Assembly: GCF_000384655.1 (NCBI RefSeq)
Contig: NZ_ARQI01000130.1
Span: forward strand, 62,001-126,000
Reading direction: 5' to 3'
Source: Brachyspira innocens ATCC 29796
GTDB lineage: Bacteria > Spirochaetota > Brachyspiria > Brachyspirales > Brachyspiraceae
Length of the DNA stretch: 64,000 bases
The notes below the pieces were generated by a model. The model was given only the letters and a program-made list of their open reading frames with translations, was not told the DNA's origin and did not search any database. Position numbers and translations under genes: made by a program. The number at the start of each line of letters is the position of its first letter. Positions within the stretch are counted from its first letter, which is position 1. Shown here piece after piece: positions 28,036 to 36,205 of the stretch.

Positions 28036-28935
28036 ATGAGAGACAAAGATAAAATACCAAATATTACTAATGACAATGAACAGGAATATTGGCAGGAGTT
28101 TAAAAATACTCAGTCACCTTATATAAGAGAAGCTTTAATTAATAAATATTCTCCATTGGTAAAATATGCTGCAGACAGAATATATGTTAATATGGACACT
28201 CAGGAAAATGTTGAACTTCAGGATTTGTTTGGTTTCGGAGCTTTCGGACTTATGGATGCTATTAATAAATATAACCCTAATAATGTAGATATTAATTTCA
28301 AAACATATGCTCTTGATAAAATTAGCAGAGCTATATATGATGGACTCAGAGAATTAGATTATCTGTCAGACTCTATGAGAGATGTTTGGTATGCAGGCGA
28401 TGATTCTAATGATAAAACTGAATATGTGGCTGAAAGAGAAAATACGAAAAATAAAATAGTAGATGCTTTGAAAAAACTTCCTGAAAAAGAAAAACAGGTG
28501 ATTATATTATATTATTATTATGATCTTACATTAAAAGAGGTTGCTAATATATTAGAGGTACCAGAGAGTAAAATATCTCAGCTGCATACAAAAGCTATTA
28601 ATGATATTAAAGATTTATATAAGAATGGTAATATATTAGAGCCAAGATTAAGCAGAAATATAAAGCCTCAGGAAATGACTGATATTTTTATAATACCAGT
28701 AAGCCAATATAATGAAACTATGAAAAATTATATAGAGACTCCTACTACATATTTGAGTGATGTTTGGTATGTAGATGATGATTATGATGAAATATCTGTA
28801 ATAGATACATTAAAATCTAAAACTAATCATGAGTATTTTATAGATAGAGAATATACAAAAAATAAAATAATAGCTGATTTGAAAAAACTGCCTGAAAAAG
28901 TTACTAAGGCTGTTATAATAATTATAAAAAGTTAA
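28036..28935 (+). CDS. Rearranged FliA-type sigma factor paralogue (s2-s4-s3-partial s4)
   Basis: A 299-residue product from ATG 28036 (GGGTG ribosome binding site; an in-frame GTG at 28027 is part of that site). It starts with a nearly intact sigma region 2 (to ~28380), almost identical to the fliA gene that follows. A region-4 segment then intrudes (28381-28602, DVWYAGDDS ... SQLHTKAIN), region 3 follows (NILEPRLSRNIKPQE ... ), and a second region 4 is cut at LPEK (28891-28900). The last residues (VTKAVIIIIKS) match the end of the 202-residue gene upstream (VAKAVRTMI), not sigma. Either a decaying duplicate or a sigma-like regulator with altered domain order; it keeps an open frame throughout. 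Confidence 0.75.
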   Translation: MRDKDKIPNITNDNEQEYWQEFKNTQSPYIREALINKYSPLVKYAADRIYVNMDTQENVELQDLFGFGAFGLMDAINKYNPNNVDINFKTYALDKISRAIYDGLRELDYLSDSMRDVWYAGDDSNDKTEYVAERENTKNKIVDALKKLPEKEKQVIILYYYYDLTLKEVANILEVPESKISQLHTKAINDIKDLYKNGNILEPRLSRNIKPQEMTDIFIIPVSQYNETMKNYIETPTTYLSDVWYVDDDYDEISVIDTLKSKTNHEYFIDREYTKNKIIADLKKLPEKVTKAVIIIIKS

Positions 28936-29010
28936 AAACGATAAAAAAGATAAATAAGAAATTATTTAGAAAAATTATATAGTAAAAAATTAATAACTAG
29001 AGTGAATATT

Positions 29011-29829
29011 ATGAAGATGAACAAAAAAGAAAAAGGTAAAATACCAAATATTACTAATGATAATGAACAGGAATATTGGCAGGAGTTTAAAAATACTCAG
29101 TCACCTTATATAAGAGAAGCTTTAATTATTAAATATTCTCCATTGGTAAAGTATGTTGCAAGCAAAATATCTGTTAATATGGGTTCGCATAAACATATTG
29201 AATTTCAGGATTTGGTGGGTTTCGGATCTTTCGGACTTATGGATGCTATTGATAAATATAACCCTAATAGAGATATTAAGTTCAAAACATATGCAGTTAC
29301 TAGAATTAGGGGAGCTATATATGATGAACTTAGAAAATTGGATTATCTTCCTAGGTCTATACGTAAAGATGTTAAAGAAATAGAGAAGGCAAGAGAAATA
29401 TTAGAGGCTAGATTAAGCAGAAATATAAAGCCTCAGGAAATAGCTGATATGCTTGGAATACCTATAAGCAAATATAATGAGACTATGAAAAGATATATAG
29501 AGGCTTCTCCTACTTCACTTAGCGATGTTTGGTATGTGGGAGATGATTCTGATGAAATATCTGTGATAGATACATTAAAATCTAATGATAAAACTAACCC
29601 TGAATATTTGGCTGAAAGAGAAGATGTAAAAAATAAAATAGTAGCTGCTTTGAAAAAACTTCCAGAAAAGGAAAAGCAGGTACTTATATTGTATTATTAT
29701 GATGATCTTACCTTAAAAGAGATTGGAAAAGTATTAGAGGTATCCGAGAGCAGAATATCTCAATTGCATACAAAGGCAATACAGCAATTAAGATATAGTC
29801 TTTCAGAGATAAAAAAACAATTATTATAA
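29011..29829 (+). CDS. fliA: Flagellar sigma factor FliA (sigma-28/WhiG type)
   Basis: RNA polymerase sigma factor for late flagellar genes. The 272 residues from ATG 29011 have the full set. Region 2 includes LVGFGSFGLMDAIDKYNP, FKTYAVTRIRGAIYDELRKL and the DYLPRSIR signature. Region 3 is ARLSRNIKPQEIADMLGI. Region 4 has LPEKEKQVLILYYYDDLTLKEIG and the recognition helix VSESRISQLHTKA. A GTG at 29002 is in frame, but GAGTG there serves better as ribosome binding site. It is preceded by its own rearranged paralogue and followed after 14 bases by fapA. Confidence 0.94.
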   Translation: MKMNKKEKGKIPNITNDNEQEYWQEFKNTQSPYIREALIIKYSPLVKYVASKISVNMGSHKHIEFQDLVGFGSFGLMDAIDKYNPNRDIKFKTYAVTRIRGAIYDELRKLDYLPRSIRKDVKEIEKAREILEARLSRNIKPQEIADMLGIPISKYNETMKRYIEASPTSLSDVWYVGDDSDEISVIDTLKSNDKTNPEYLAEREDVKNKIVAALKKLPEKEKQVLILYYYDDLTLKEIGKVLEVSESRISQLHTKAIQQLRYSLSEIKKQLL

Positions 29830-29843
29830 AATAGGTGATTTTT

Positions 29844-31826
29844 ATGAATGAGTTAAAAAGAAAAATATTGCAAAGCGATTTTTATAAAGAGGTTTATAAT
29901 AATAAAAATACACGTTCTGTTGAATTATCTGTAGCGTCTTTGGAACGCGGTATGCAGGAGGCTGCTGCTATATTTCAATGTCCGATTTATGAATTGAGTT
30001 ATAAGGTTTTGGAAGAGGGAAGCAAAGGATTTTTTAATATAGGTGCTAAACCATTTTTGGTAAGATATACACATATTACGTATGACAAATCTAATATAGG
30101 CCCTGCTATAGGAGCTGATTATACTGTTGGAAATGTAAATGATTATAACCAAGAAAAAGTAGTGTTTAATAAAGATACTGAAATAATTGTAAGAGTAAAA
30201 AGAGACGGAGTATTTTTAAAAGTTAATCCTCCAGTTGCTGATGGAAAAAGAATTGAAGATATAACAGCTTTGGAAGGTAAGTTAATAGATGCTGGAATAA
30301 AAGAATATGATTCTCATTTGGCTAAGAAAATGCTTCATGAACAGACTGGAGAATATGCCAAAGTTGCTGAATGGGACGTTGGAAGATCTGGAAATAATGC
30401 TAAGATTAGTTATAGTATTAGTGATGACAAAATGCGTGCTTATGTTACTGTAACCAAACCTAATAAAGGCGGAAGAGAAATGGATTTGCAGGACGTAAAA
30501 GAGCTAATGGAAAATAATGGAATTACTTTCGGATTTCAGGAAGAGAATGTTGTTAAGTGTTTAGAAGAAGGTACCTTTAATATACCTATACTTGCAGCTG
30601 AAGGACGTGCTCCTGTAAATGGTCAGAATGCTAAAGTGGAATATTTGGTTAATGTTAATAAAAAAGTTATACCTAAATATATAGGAGAGGATCAAAGTAT
30701 TGACTATAAAGATCTAAGCATAGTAGAAAATGTTGAGCAGGGGCAGAAATTAGCTAGGAAAATACCTGCAACTGATGGTGAAGTAGGAAGAACTGTACTT
30801 GGAGTAAAAATAGAAACTAAGAGCGGAAAAGATATTGATATTAAAGAAATATTGGGTGACAATGTTGAGATGTCTGATGATGGAGAGTATATAATATCTT
30901 CTATAAACGGACAGGTAGTACTTAGAGGAAAATCACTTAATGTTGAGCCTATATTTGAGGTTTCTGGAGATGTAGGTCCTGAGACTGGAAATATCAATTT
31001 TATTGGAAGTGTTGTTGTTAAAGGAAGTGTAAGTGATAATTATTCTATAAAAGCAGAAGGTAATATCGATGTACATGGAACTGTTGGAAAATGCGACCTT
31101 GAGGCTAAAGGTGATATTATGGTTAAACTTGGTATTCAGGGTAATGAAAATAGCTCTGTAAAAGCAGGCGGCGATGTTATTGCTAAGTTTATACAGTTTT
31201 CTAATGTTCAGGCTGGAAATAATGTTGTTGTTACAGAAGCTATACTTAATTCAAATATTGATGCTGATAATAGAATTATACTTATAGGTAAGAGAGCTTC
31301 TGCAAGCGGCGGAAGATTAAGAGCTTTAAGAGAAGTTAATGGTAAAGTTTTGGGCTCTCAGGCTGGTGCCATAACATTGATAGAAACAGGTATATCTCCT
31401 GCTAAAAGACGTGCCATTGATGATTTGGATAAAGAAAAAGAAGAATTAGACAGTTCTATAGAAGAAACAGAAAGAAATATAAAATCTCTTGAACAGGCTG
31501 CTAAACTTAAAAAACTTGATGATGAGAAAAAAGATCAGTTACAGAGTTATAAAGATCAGTTATCACAGGCGAATAGCAGAAGAGAAGAGGTTGTTTTAGA
31601 AAGAGAAGCATTAAATCAGAATATAGAAGTAGAAAAAGTGGAATCTACAGTTAGTGCTGGTAAAGAGATGCTTCCGGGAGTTAAATTAATTATAGGAAGT
31701 GCTGAGTTTACAATAAGACAAAGCTATAAAGCTATAACTTTCTTTGAAGAAGGCGGAATGATACAGACAGAAAAATATAGAGGCGAACCTAAAAATGACA
31801 GCAAAAAAAATGAAGATGATGAATAA
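29844..31826 (+). CDS. fapA: FapA/DUF342 family flagellar assembly protein
   Basis: A 660-residue protein from ATG 29844, with AGGTGA as ribosome binding site (an in-frame GTG at 29835 lies inside that site). The N-terminal ~75 residues look like a Jag-N-type domain (ASLERGMQEAAAIFQCPIYE, then VLEEGSKGFFNIGAKPFLV). The large central part is the DUF342 beta-helix: repeated short strands such as GSVSDNYSIKAEGNIDVHG, TVGKCDLEAKGDIMVK and SSVKAGGDVIAKFIQFSNVQ. The C-terminal ~130 residues form a coiled coil (DLDKEKEELDSSIEETERNI). FapA proteins are linked to flagellar assembly in other bacteria; the biochemical role is not settled. It is the last flagellar gene in the operon. Confidence 0.88.
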   Translation: MNELKRKILQSDFYKEVYNNKNTRSVELSVASLERGMQEAAAIFQCPIYELSYKVLEEGSKGFFNIGAKPFLVRYTHITYDKSNIGPAIGADYTVGNVNDYNQEKVVFNKDTEIIVRVKRDGVFLKVNPPVADGKRIEDITALEGKLIDAGIKEYDSHLAKKMLHEQTGEYAKVAEWDVGRSGNNAKISYSISDDKMRAYVTVTKPNKGGREMDLQDVKELMENNGITFGFQEENVVKCLEEGTFNIPILAAEGRAPVNGQNAKVEYLVNVNKKVIPKYIGEDQSIDYKDLSIVENVEQGQKLARKIPATDGEVGRTVLGVKIETKSGKDIDIKEILGDNVEMSDDGEYIISSINGQVVLRGKSLNVEPIFEVSGDVGPETGNINFIGSVVVKGSVSDNYSIKAEGNIDVHGTVGKCDLEAKGDIMVKLGIQGNENSSVKAGGDVIAKFIQFSNVQAGNNVVVTEAILNSNIDADNRIILIGKRASASGGRLRALREVNGKVLGSQAGAITLIETGISPAKRRAIDDLDKEKEELDSSIEETERNIKSLEQAAKLKKLDDEKKDQLQSYKDQLSQANSRREEVVLEREALNQNIEVEKVESTVSAGKEMLPGVKLIIGSAEFTIRQSYKAITFFEEGGMIQTEKYRGEPKNDSKKNEDDE

Positions 31827-31851
31827 TCTTAAATAAGAGGTTAAAAAATAT

Positions 31852-32817
31852 ATGGCTTTAAAAATAAATGAATTATACAGAGCAGCTGTTGAATGTGCTA
31901 TTGATGCTGATCCTAGAGGCAGAGCGATTGTAGAAAAAGAGTTTGAAAACACGAAAAAAAATTATAATAGTTTAGATGAAAATAAAAAAGAATATTTTGA
32001 TAAAGACACAATATTTAATCCTTATGCCGATACAAGAGTTCTTAATATTGCAGAGGATAAAGATATAAAAAAAATTTTCTGCGGTATAGATATGCAGACT
32101 TCAGAGCTTTTACTTGCTGACAGACTTAATGAAAAAAATGAAAATATCGATTTGGTTATAACTCATCACCCTAATGGGTATGGTTTTGTTAATTTTTATG
32201 ATGTTATAGAAATGCAGGCTGAAAAAAACGCTTTGCATAATGTGCCTATAAATGTATCTGAGGCTTTAACTAATAAAAGACTTAATGAAGTAAGCCGTTC
32301 TGTATACGGAGCCAATCATTATAGAGATGTTGAAACTGCTAAACTTCTTAAACTTAATTATATGTGTATGCATACTGTGGCTGATAATTTTGTAGAGAGT
32401 TTTTTAACTGAAAAGATGAAATTAGAAAAGCCTAATACATTATCAGATATAATTGATATTTTATACACAATAGAAGAATATAAAATATCGGCTAAGCGTT
32501 ATAATCCTCCTAAAATATTTAATGGTTCTAATAAATCTAAAGTTGGAAGTATTATTGTTGATATGACAGGAGGAGCTTCATTTGACTCTGCTATGATATA
32601 TGCACTTTCTAAAGCGGGTATTTCTACTATTATAGTTATGAATATATCTGACAGACTTTTAGATGAATGCAAAAAACATTATATAAATGTTATTTGTGCT
32701 GGTCATATGTCAAGCGATAGTTTGGGACTTAATTTGTTATTTAAAGCTATTAAAGAAAAAACTAAAGAAGACTTTGAGATAATTCCAGCTTCTGGTTATA
32801 TTTTTGTTTCTAAATAG
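31852..32817 (+). CDS. NIF3-like dinuclear metal protein
   Basis: A 321-residue protein with the NIF3/YbgI-type signature: DLVITHHPNGYGFVNFYDV (residues ~101-119) supplies the paired metal-binding histidines, and LNYMCMHTVADNF further on another. The family forms toroidal hexamers with two metal ions per subunit; no cellular function is established, and the older label 'GTP cyclohydrolase I type 2' is weakly supported. It starts 25 bases after fapA with a TAAGAGG ribosome binding site, so it may be transcribed from the flagellar operon, although its function appears unrelated. Confidence 0.8.
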   Translation: MALKINELYRAAVECAIDADPRGRAIVEKEFENTKKNYNSLDENKKEYFDKDTIFNPYADTRVLNIAEDKDIKKIFCGIDMQTSELLLADRLNEKNENIDLVITHHPNGYGFVNFYDVIEMQAEKNALHNVPINVSEALTNKRLNEVSRSVYGANHYRDVETAKLLKLNYMCMHTVADNFVESFLTEKMKLEKPNTLSDIIDILYTIEEYKISAKRYNPPKIFNGSNKSKVGSIIVDMTGGASFDSAMIYALSKAGISTIIVMNISDRLLDECKKHYINVICAGHMSSDSLGLNLLFKAIKEKTKEDFEIIPASGYIFVSK

Positions 32818-32840
32818 TTGATATGTATGAGTGATAAGAA

Positions 32841-33506
32841 ATGAGTAAATATTGTAATATATTGTTTGATCTTGACGGAACAATTATTGATTCTGCTTCA
32901 GGTATAATGAATGGTGTTTTATACGGGGTAAAAAAAATTAATGAAACATATAATTTAAATATAAATATCCCAAGTAATGAAACATTAAAAAAGTTTATAG
33001 GTCCTCCTTTAGATTCAAGTTTTAGAAAATATTGTTATGATGATGAAAAATTATCTCTTGAGTTTGTAAAGTTTTACAGAGAAGATTATAATGGAAATAA
33101 CGGGCTTTTTAATTGTTCTCTTTATGACGGCATATATGATTTAATAAAAAAACTTTCAGAGAATAATTATAAAGTATTTTTAGCAACTGCCAAACCTAAA
33201 GAATCCGCTTTAAGAATAATAGAGCATTTTGGAATGGAAAAATTTTTTACTGGATTTTATGCACCTATTTTAGGCGGAAAAATAAAAAATAAATTAGATG
33301 TATTGAAAGAAGCATTAGAAAAAGAAAATTTTGAAAAAGACAAAACTGTTATGATAGGTGATAGAATAGATGATATAGATGCTGCTAAAAATGTGGGTAT
33401 TGATTCTATTGCTGTACGTTACGGATTTGGAAATGATGATGAGTTTAAAAATGCTGTTTATATAGTTGATAATACTAAAGAAATATTTGATATATTAAGC
33501 AAATAA
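32841..33506 (+). CDS. HAD-superfamily phosphatase (phosphoglycolate phosphatase-like)
   Basis: A 221-residue cytoplasmic phosphatase with all four HAD motifs: FDLDGTIID (residues ~9-17, nucleophile Asp), a Thr-containing motif II in VFLATAKPKESA, a Lys in KLDVLKEAL (motif III), and IGDRIDDIDAAKN (motif IV). A helical cap lies between motifs I and II. The overall pattern fits the Gph/PpaX/YjjG group, but the substrate is not determined. It follows the NIF3-like gene after 23 bases. Its end overlaps the convergent recO gene by 12 bases, without a terminator between. Confidence 0.85.
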   Translation: MSKYCNILFDLDGTIIDSASGIMNGVLYGVKKINETYNLNINIPSNETLKKFIGPPLDSSFRKYCYDDEKLSLEFVKFYREDYNGNNGLFNCSLYDGIYDLIKKLSENNYKVFLATAKPKESALRIIEHFGMEKFFTGFYAPILGGKIKNKLDVLKEALEKENFEKDKTVMIGDRIDDIDAAKNVGIDSIAVRYGFGNDDEFKNAVYIVDNTKEIFDILSK

Positions 33507-34292
33507 AATTTCTTCTAATACTTTTTTGCTTTTTATATTTCTGTTTATGTGATTAAATAAAGATTTGTTCATTATATCTTTTACAGTTCCTATTGAATTA
33601 TTATACAAGTTAATTATATCTTTACTATTTACTATATCTATTAATGATGTGTGTTTTATAATTCTCATAAAATTTTTATCATCTTCTGTTATTTCAAATG
33701 CATCTTTTATTATTGCTTTGCATTTTGAGCATATAAGTCCTCCTTCTATTATAGAATAAAATGATGCATTATTGTTTTCACATAGTATACATTTATCCAA
33801 ATGAGGAGATATTCCTGCTATATGAAGAGTTTTCATCTCAAATGCTCTCATTAAAATATTGATATACATTTTTTTTATTTTATCATTGCTATCATTGTCT
33901 TTTTGACTTTCTTGTTTTTCTAATTCTTCTAATGCATTTAAAGATTTCTCCATTAAAATAAAATATCTTTCATCAAAATCCCTTGCACAGTATAGCAGTA
34001 CTTCTCTGATATAAAATACTAAGAGTGATGAATATATTGACTTTTCTAATGATGTATAATTTTTAATAATGCTAGATTCTTTTAATATAGATAATTGAGG
34101 CTGTTTTTTTTCGTATATATCTATATCTAATTTTGAAATACTTTCCAAATCAGAGCCGAATGCTTTAGAAGATTTTTTTGCTTTATAGCATATAGCCTGA
34201 ATGACTGAGTTATTAGTTAGAAAAGAAGCTATTATAGATGAAGTTTTATACTCATTATATGATAGTATAAATGCCTGAGTATTTTTTATCAA
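33495..34292 (-). CDS. recO: DNA repair protein RecO
   Basis: Recombination mediator that anneals single strands and, with RecR, loads RecA onto SSB-coated DNA. The 265 residues start with the OB-fold domain (TQAFILSYNEYKTSSIIASF, the usual RecO opening, followed by AKKSSKAFGSDLES). A helical domain follows, then a zinc-finger-like segment KCILCENNNASFYSIIEGGL with a second pair CSKC. That four-cysteine arrangement is common in RecO of low-GC bacteria. AAGGA precedes the ATG. The ferredoxin gene lies upstream on the same strand, but a terminator separates them. The 3' end overlaps the HAD gene. Confidence 0.88.
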   Translation of the reverse strand: MIKNTQAFILSYNEYKTSSIIASFLTNNSVIQAICYKAKKSSKAFGSDLESISKLDIDIYEKKQPQLSILKESSIIKNYTSLEKSIYSSLLVFYIREVLLYCARDFDERYFILMEKSLNALEELEKQESQKDNDSNDKIKKMYINILMRAFEMKTLHIAGISPHLDKCILCENNNASFYSIIEGGLICSKCKAIIKDAFEITEDDKNFMRIIKHTSLIDIVNSKDIINLYNNSIGTVKDIMNKSLFNHINRNIKSKKVLEEILFA

Positions 34293-34316
34293 TATTTTTC
34301 CTTAAAGTATATAATA

Positions 34317-34356
34317 TAAAAATAGGGCAGGAATCTATCTTAAAAGAAACCCGCCC
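34317..34356 (-). terminator. Terminator of the ferredoxin gene
   Basis: On the minus strand GGGCGGG (34356-34350) pairs with CCTGCCC (34331-34325), with one G-T pair, and is followed by TATTTTTA. It sits 20 bases after the ferredoxin stop and before recO. Confidence 0.75.
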
Positions 34357-34376
34357 CGAACTATGCCGTTAAGCTA

Positions 34377-34544
34377 TTAAGCTTGATGAATAGCATTGCT
34401 TGGACAAACTGGTTCACAAGCACCACAGTCAGTACATTTGTCTGGGTCAATCACGTAGATATCTCCTTCGCTAATAGCATCAAATGCACATTCTGGTTTA
34501 CAAGAACCGCAAGCTACACAATCGTTATTTATAACACGTGGCAT
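34377..34544 (-). CDS. 2[4Fe-4S] ferredoxin
   Basis: A 55-residue electron carrier of the clostridial type. Two cysteine sets are complete: Cys 9, 12, 15, 19 (CVACGSCKPEC) and Cys 37, 40, 43, 47 (CTDCGACEPVCP), each expected to hold one [4Fe-4S] cluster. The start ATG (34544) follows a GGAGGTAAATT ribosome binding site. It is a single gene with a strong terminator, and its codon use is somewhat richer in G+C than neighbours, as expected for a highly expressed protein. It fits an anaerobe that relies on ferredoxin for pyruvate oxidation and hydrogen metabolism. A plus-strand frame across the same bases is only its shadow. Confidence 0.95.
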   Translation of the reverse strand: MPRVINNDCVACGSCKPECAFDAISEGDIYVIDPDKCTDCGACEPVCPSNAIHQA

Positions 34545-34727
34545 AATTTACCTCCATATAATTAATTAAACTCTCTATATTATAACATAAATTAATAACG
34601 AAATCAATATCTATAATCCAATTATAAATATATTCTAATATATTTTGATATTAATCTAACACATGTTTTGTTTATTTAACTTAATATTAAATTATTTATA
34701 TTAACTTTGAAAAAATCATAAATGTCC
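34545..34727. other. Intergenic DNA, divergent ferredoxin/hom
   Basis: Very AT-rich spacer between the ferredoxin start and the hom promoter. No frame of useful length, RNA gene or clear repeat is visible. It must contain the ferredoxin promoter on the minus strand, but no hexamer pair stands out. Confidence 0.5.
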
Positions 34728-34756
34728 TTGTAAAATTATTTAATAAATGTTATAAT
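34728..34756 (+). promoter_or_regulatory. Sigma-70 promoter of hom
   Basis: TTGTAA (34728-34733), 17-base spacer, TATAAT (34751-34756). The ~125-base leader that follows holds one 8-bp stem (AGTAATAT, then ATATTACT) and could be an attenuator, but no leader peptide or known riboswitch is recognised. Confidence 0.65.
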
Positions 34757-34881
34757 ATAACTTAATACAGTAATATCATTTTTAGAAATCATAAAAATAT
34801 AATATTACTAGCTTTTGTAATAATTTAAGGTTAATTTTATTAAAACAAATTTATATTTAATCAAATTTTAAGGAGTTAAAA

Positions 34882-36135
34882 ATGGACAAGAAAAAAGAAT
34901 TTAAAGTTGCAGTAGCAGGTTACGGACATGTAGGTAAGGATACAGTAAAAACTATTATTGAGAATAATTCTATAATGGAAAACAGAACTGGAATAAAATT
35001 AACCGTAAAAACCATTTTTAGCCGAAATATTGATAAAGTACAAAATGATAAATTTTTGGACAGGGTAGAAATAAAAACTAAAGATTTGAACGATATATTG
35101 AATGATGATGATATTGATATAGTAATAGAAGTTTTAGGCGGTATGGATACTGCTAAAGAACTATTAATGAAAATAAAAAAACCAGTTGTTACAGCAAATA
35201 AGGCATTACTTGCCAACTGTTTTGGAGAGCTTATAAAAGACAGAAAAACAGATATAGCATTTGAGGCATCTGTTGCTGGTGCTATACCTATAATAAAAGC
35301 TATGAAAGAGAGTTTGGTTTCTGACAGAATGGAGGGTGTTTACGGAATATTAAACGGTACTTGTAATTATATATTAACAAACATGACTAAAAATAATTTA
35401 GATTTCAATGTTGTACTTAAAGATGCTCAGGAAAAAGGATATGCTGAAGCTGACCCTACATTTGATATTGACGGAATAGATACTGCTCATAAACTTTGTA
35501 TACTTTCTTCTATTGCTTTTTGCAATGTTATAAGTTTTGATAAGATATTTATTAGAGGAATAAGAAATATTATATTAGATGATATTGTATTTGCTTCTGA
35601 GCTTGGTCTTACTATTAAATTGATAGCTGAGGCAGCTTTAGATGAAAATGATAATGCCTATATATACGTAATACCTACATTACTTAATGACAGCAATATG
35701 CTTTCAAAGGTAGATTATGCTTTTAATGCTATAACAGTTGTAGGGGATCGTTCAGGAGACACAGTATTTTATGGATCAGGTGCAGGCGGAAGACCTACAA
35801 GCAGTGCTATAGTTTCTGATGCTATTACTTTGGCTAGAAACAGTCTTATTACTGATGAGCTTAGAGTGCCTATACTTGGTTTTGTTAATGAGAATAAAAA
35901 TATCAAAGTAAAAGATTTTAAAGATAAAAATGAAACTTTTTATGTAAGATTTAAATCAAATAATAATAATTTACTTGCCTTTAATGAAGCCTTTTATGAT
36001 ATCAATATTGAAAAAAGTGTTGAAAGAAACGGGTATTTTATGTATGTACTTAAAGATGTCAGCATAAACTCTATAATTGAAGCTATAGAAAAAGTTGAAA
36101 AAATAGAAGATATATTTATAGCAAAAATAAAATAA
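34882..36135 (+). CDS. hom: Homoserine dehydrogenase
   Basis: NAD(P)H-dependent reduction of aspartate semialdehyde to homoserine, the branch point to threonine and methionine. The 417 residues open with the nucleotide-binding Rossmann motif VAVAGYGHVGKDT (residues ~9-21). Then come KPVVTANKALLA (~103-114) and the substrate-binding/catalytic block EASVAGAIPIIKAM with GILNGTCNYILTNM. The signature GYAEADPTFDIDGIDTAHKL contains the catalytic lysine region. The C-terminal ~70 residues (FYVRFKSNNN ...) look like an ACT-type regulatory domain. AAGGAG precedes the ATG. It is a single-gene unit bounded by its own promoter and a strong terminator. Confidence 0.94.
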   Translation: MDKKKEFKVAVAGYGHVGKDTVKTIIENNSIMENRTGIKLTVKTIFSRNIDKVQNDKFLDRVEIKTKDLNDILNDDDIDIVIEVLGGMDTAKELLMKIKKPVVTANKALLANCFGELIKDRKTDIAFEASVAGAIPIIKAMKESLVSDRMEGVYGILNGTCNYILTNMTKNNLDFNVVLKDAQEKGYAEADPTFDIDGIDTAHKLCILSSIAFCNVISFDKIFIRGIRNIILDDIVFASELGLTIKLIAEAALDENDNAYIYVIPTLLNDSNMLSKVDYAFNAITVVGDRSGDTVFYGSGAGGRPTSSAIVSDAITLARNSLITDELRVPILGFVNENKNIKVKDFKDKNETFYVRFKSNNNNLLAFNEAFYDINIEKSVERNGYFMYVLKDVSINSIIEAIEKVEKIEDIFIAKIK

Positions 36136-36160
36136 TATATTTTTAGATTTATGATTAACA

Positions 36161-36205
36161 GCACATATATAGATTTGAATAACTATATATGTGCTTTATT
36201 TTTTA
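36161..36205. terminator. Strong bidirectional terminator
   Basis: A perfect 12-bp stem (GCACATATATAG at 36161-36172, CTATATATGTGC at 36183-36194) followed by TTTATTTTTT. It ends hom on the plus strand; the T-tail overlaps the 3' end of the convergent YihY gene. Confidence 0.85.

Noticed and set aside
34383-34565. Plus-strand frame over the ferredoxin
   Set aside because: The minus strand encodes a textbook 2[4Fe-4S] ferredoxin with a good ribosome binding site and terminator; the plus frame is an artefact.
34757-34881. Riboswitch in the hom leader
   Set aside because: Only one AU-rich 8-bp stem is visible; none of the conserved cores of lysine, SAM, T-box or threonine leaders could be recognised.
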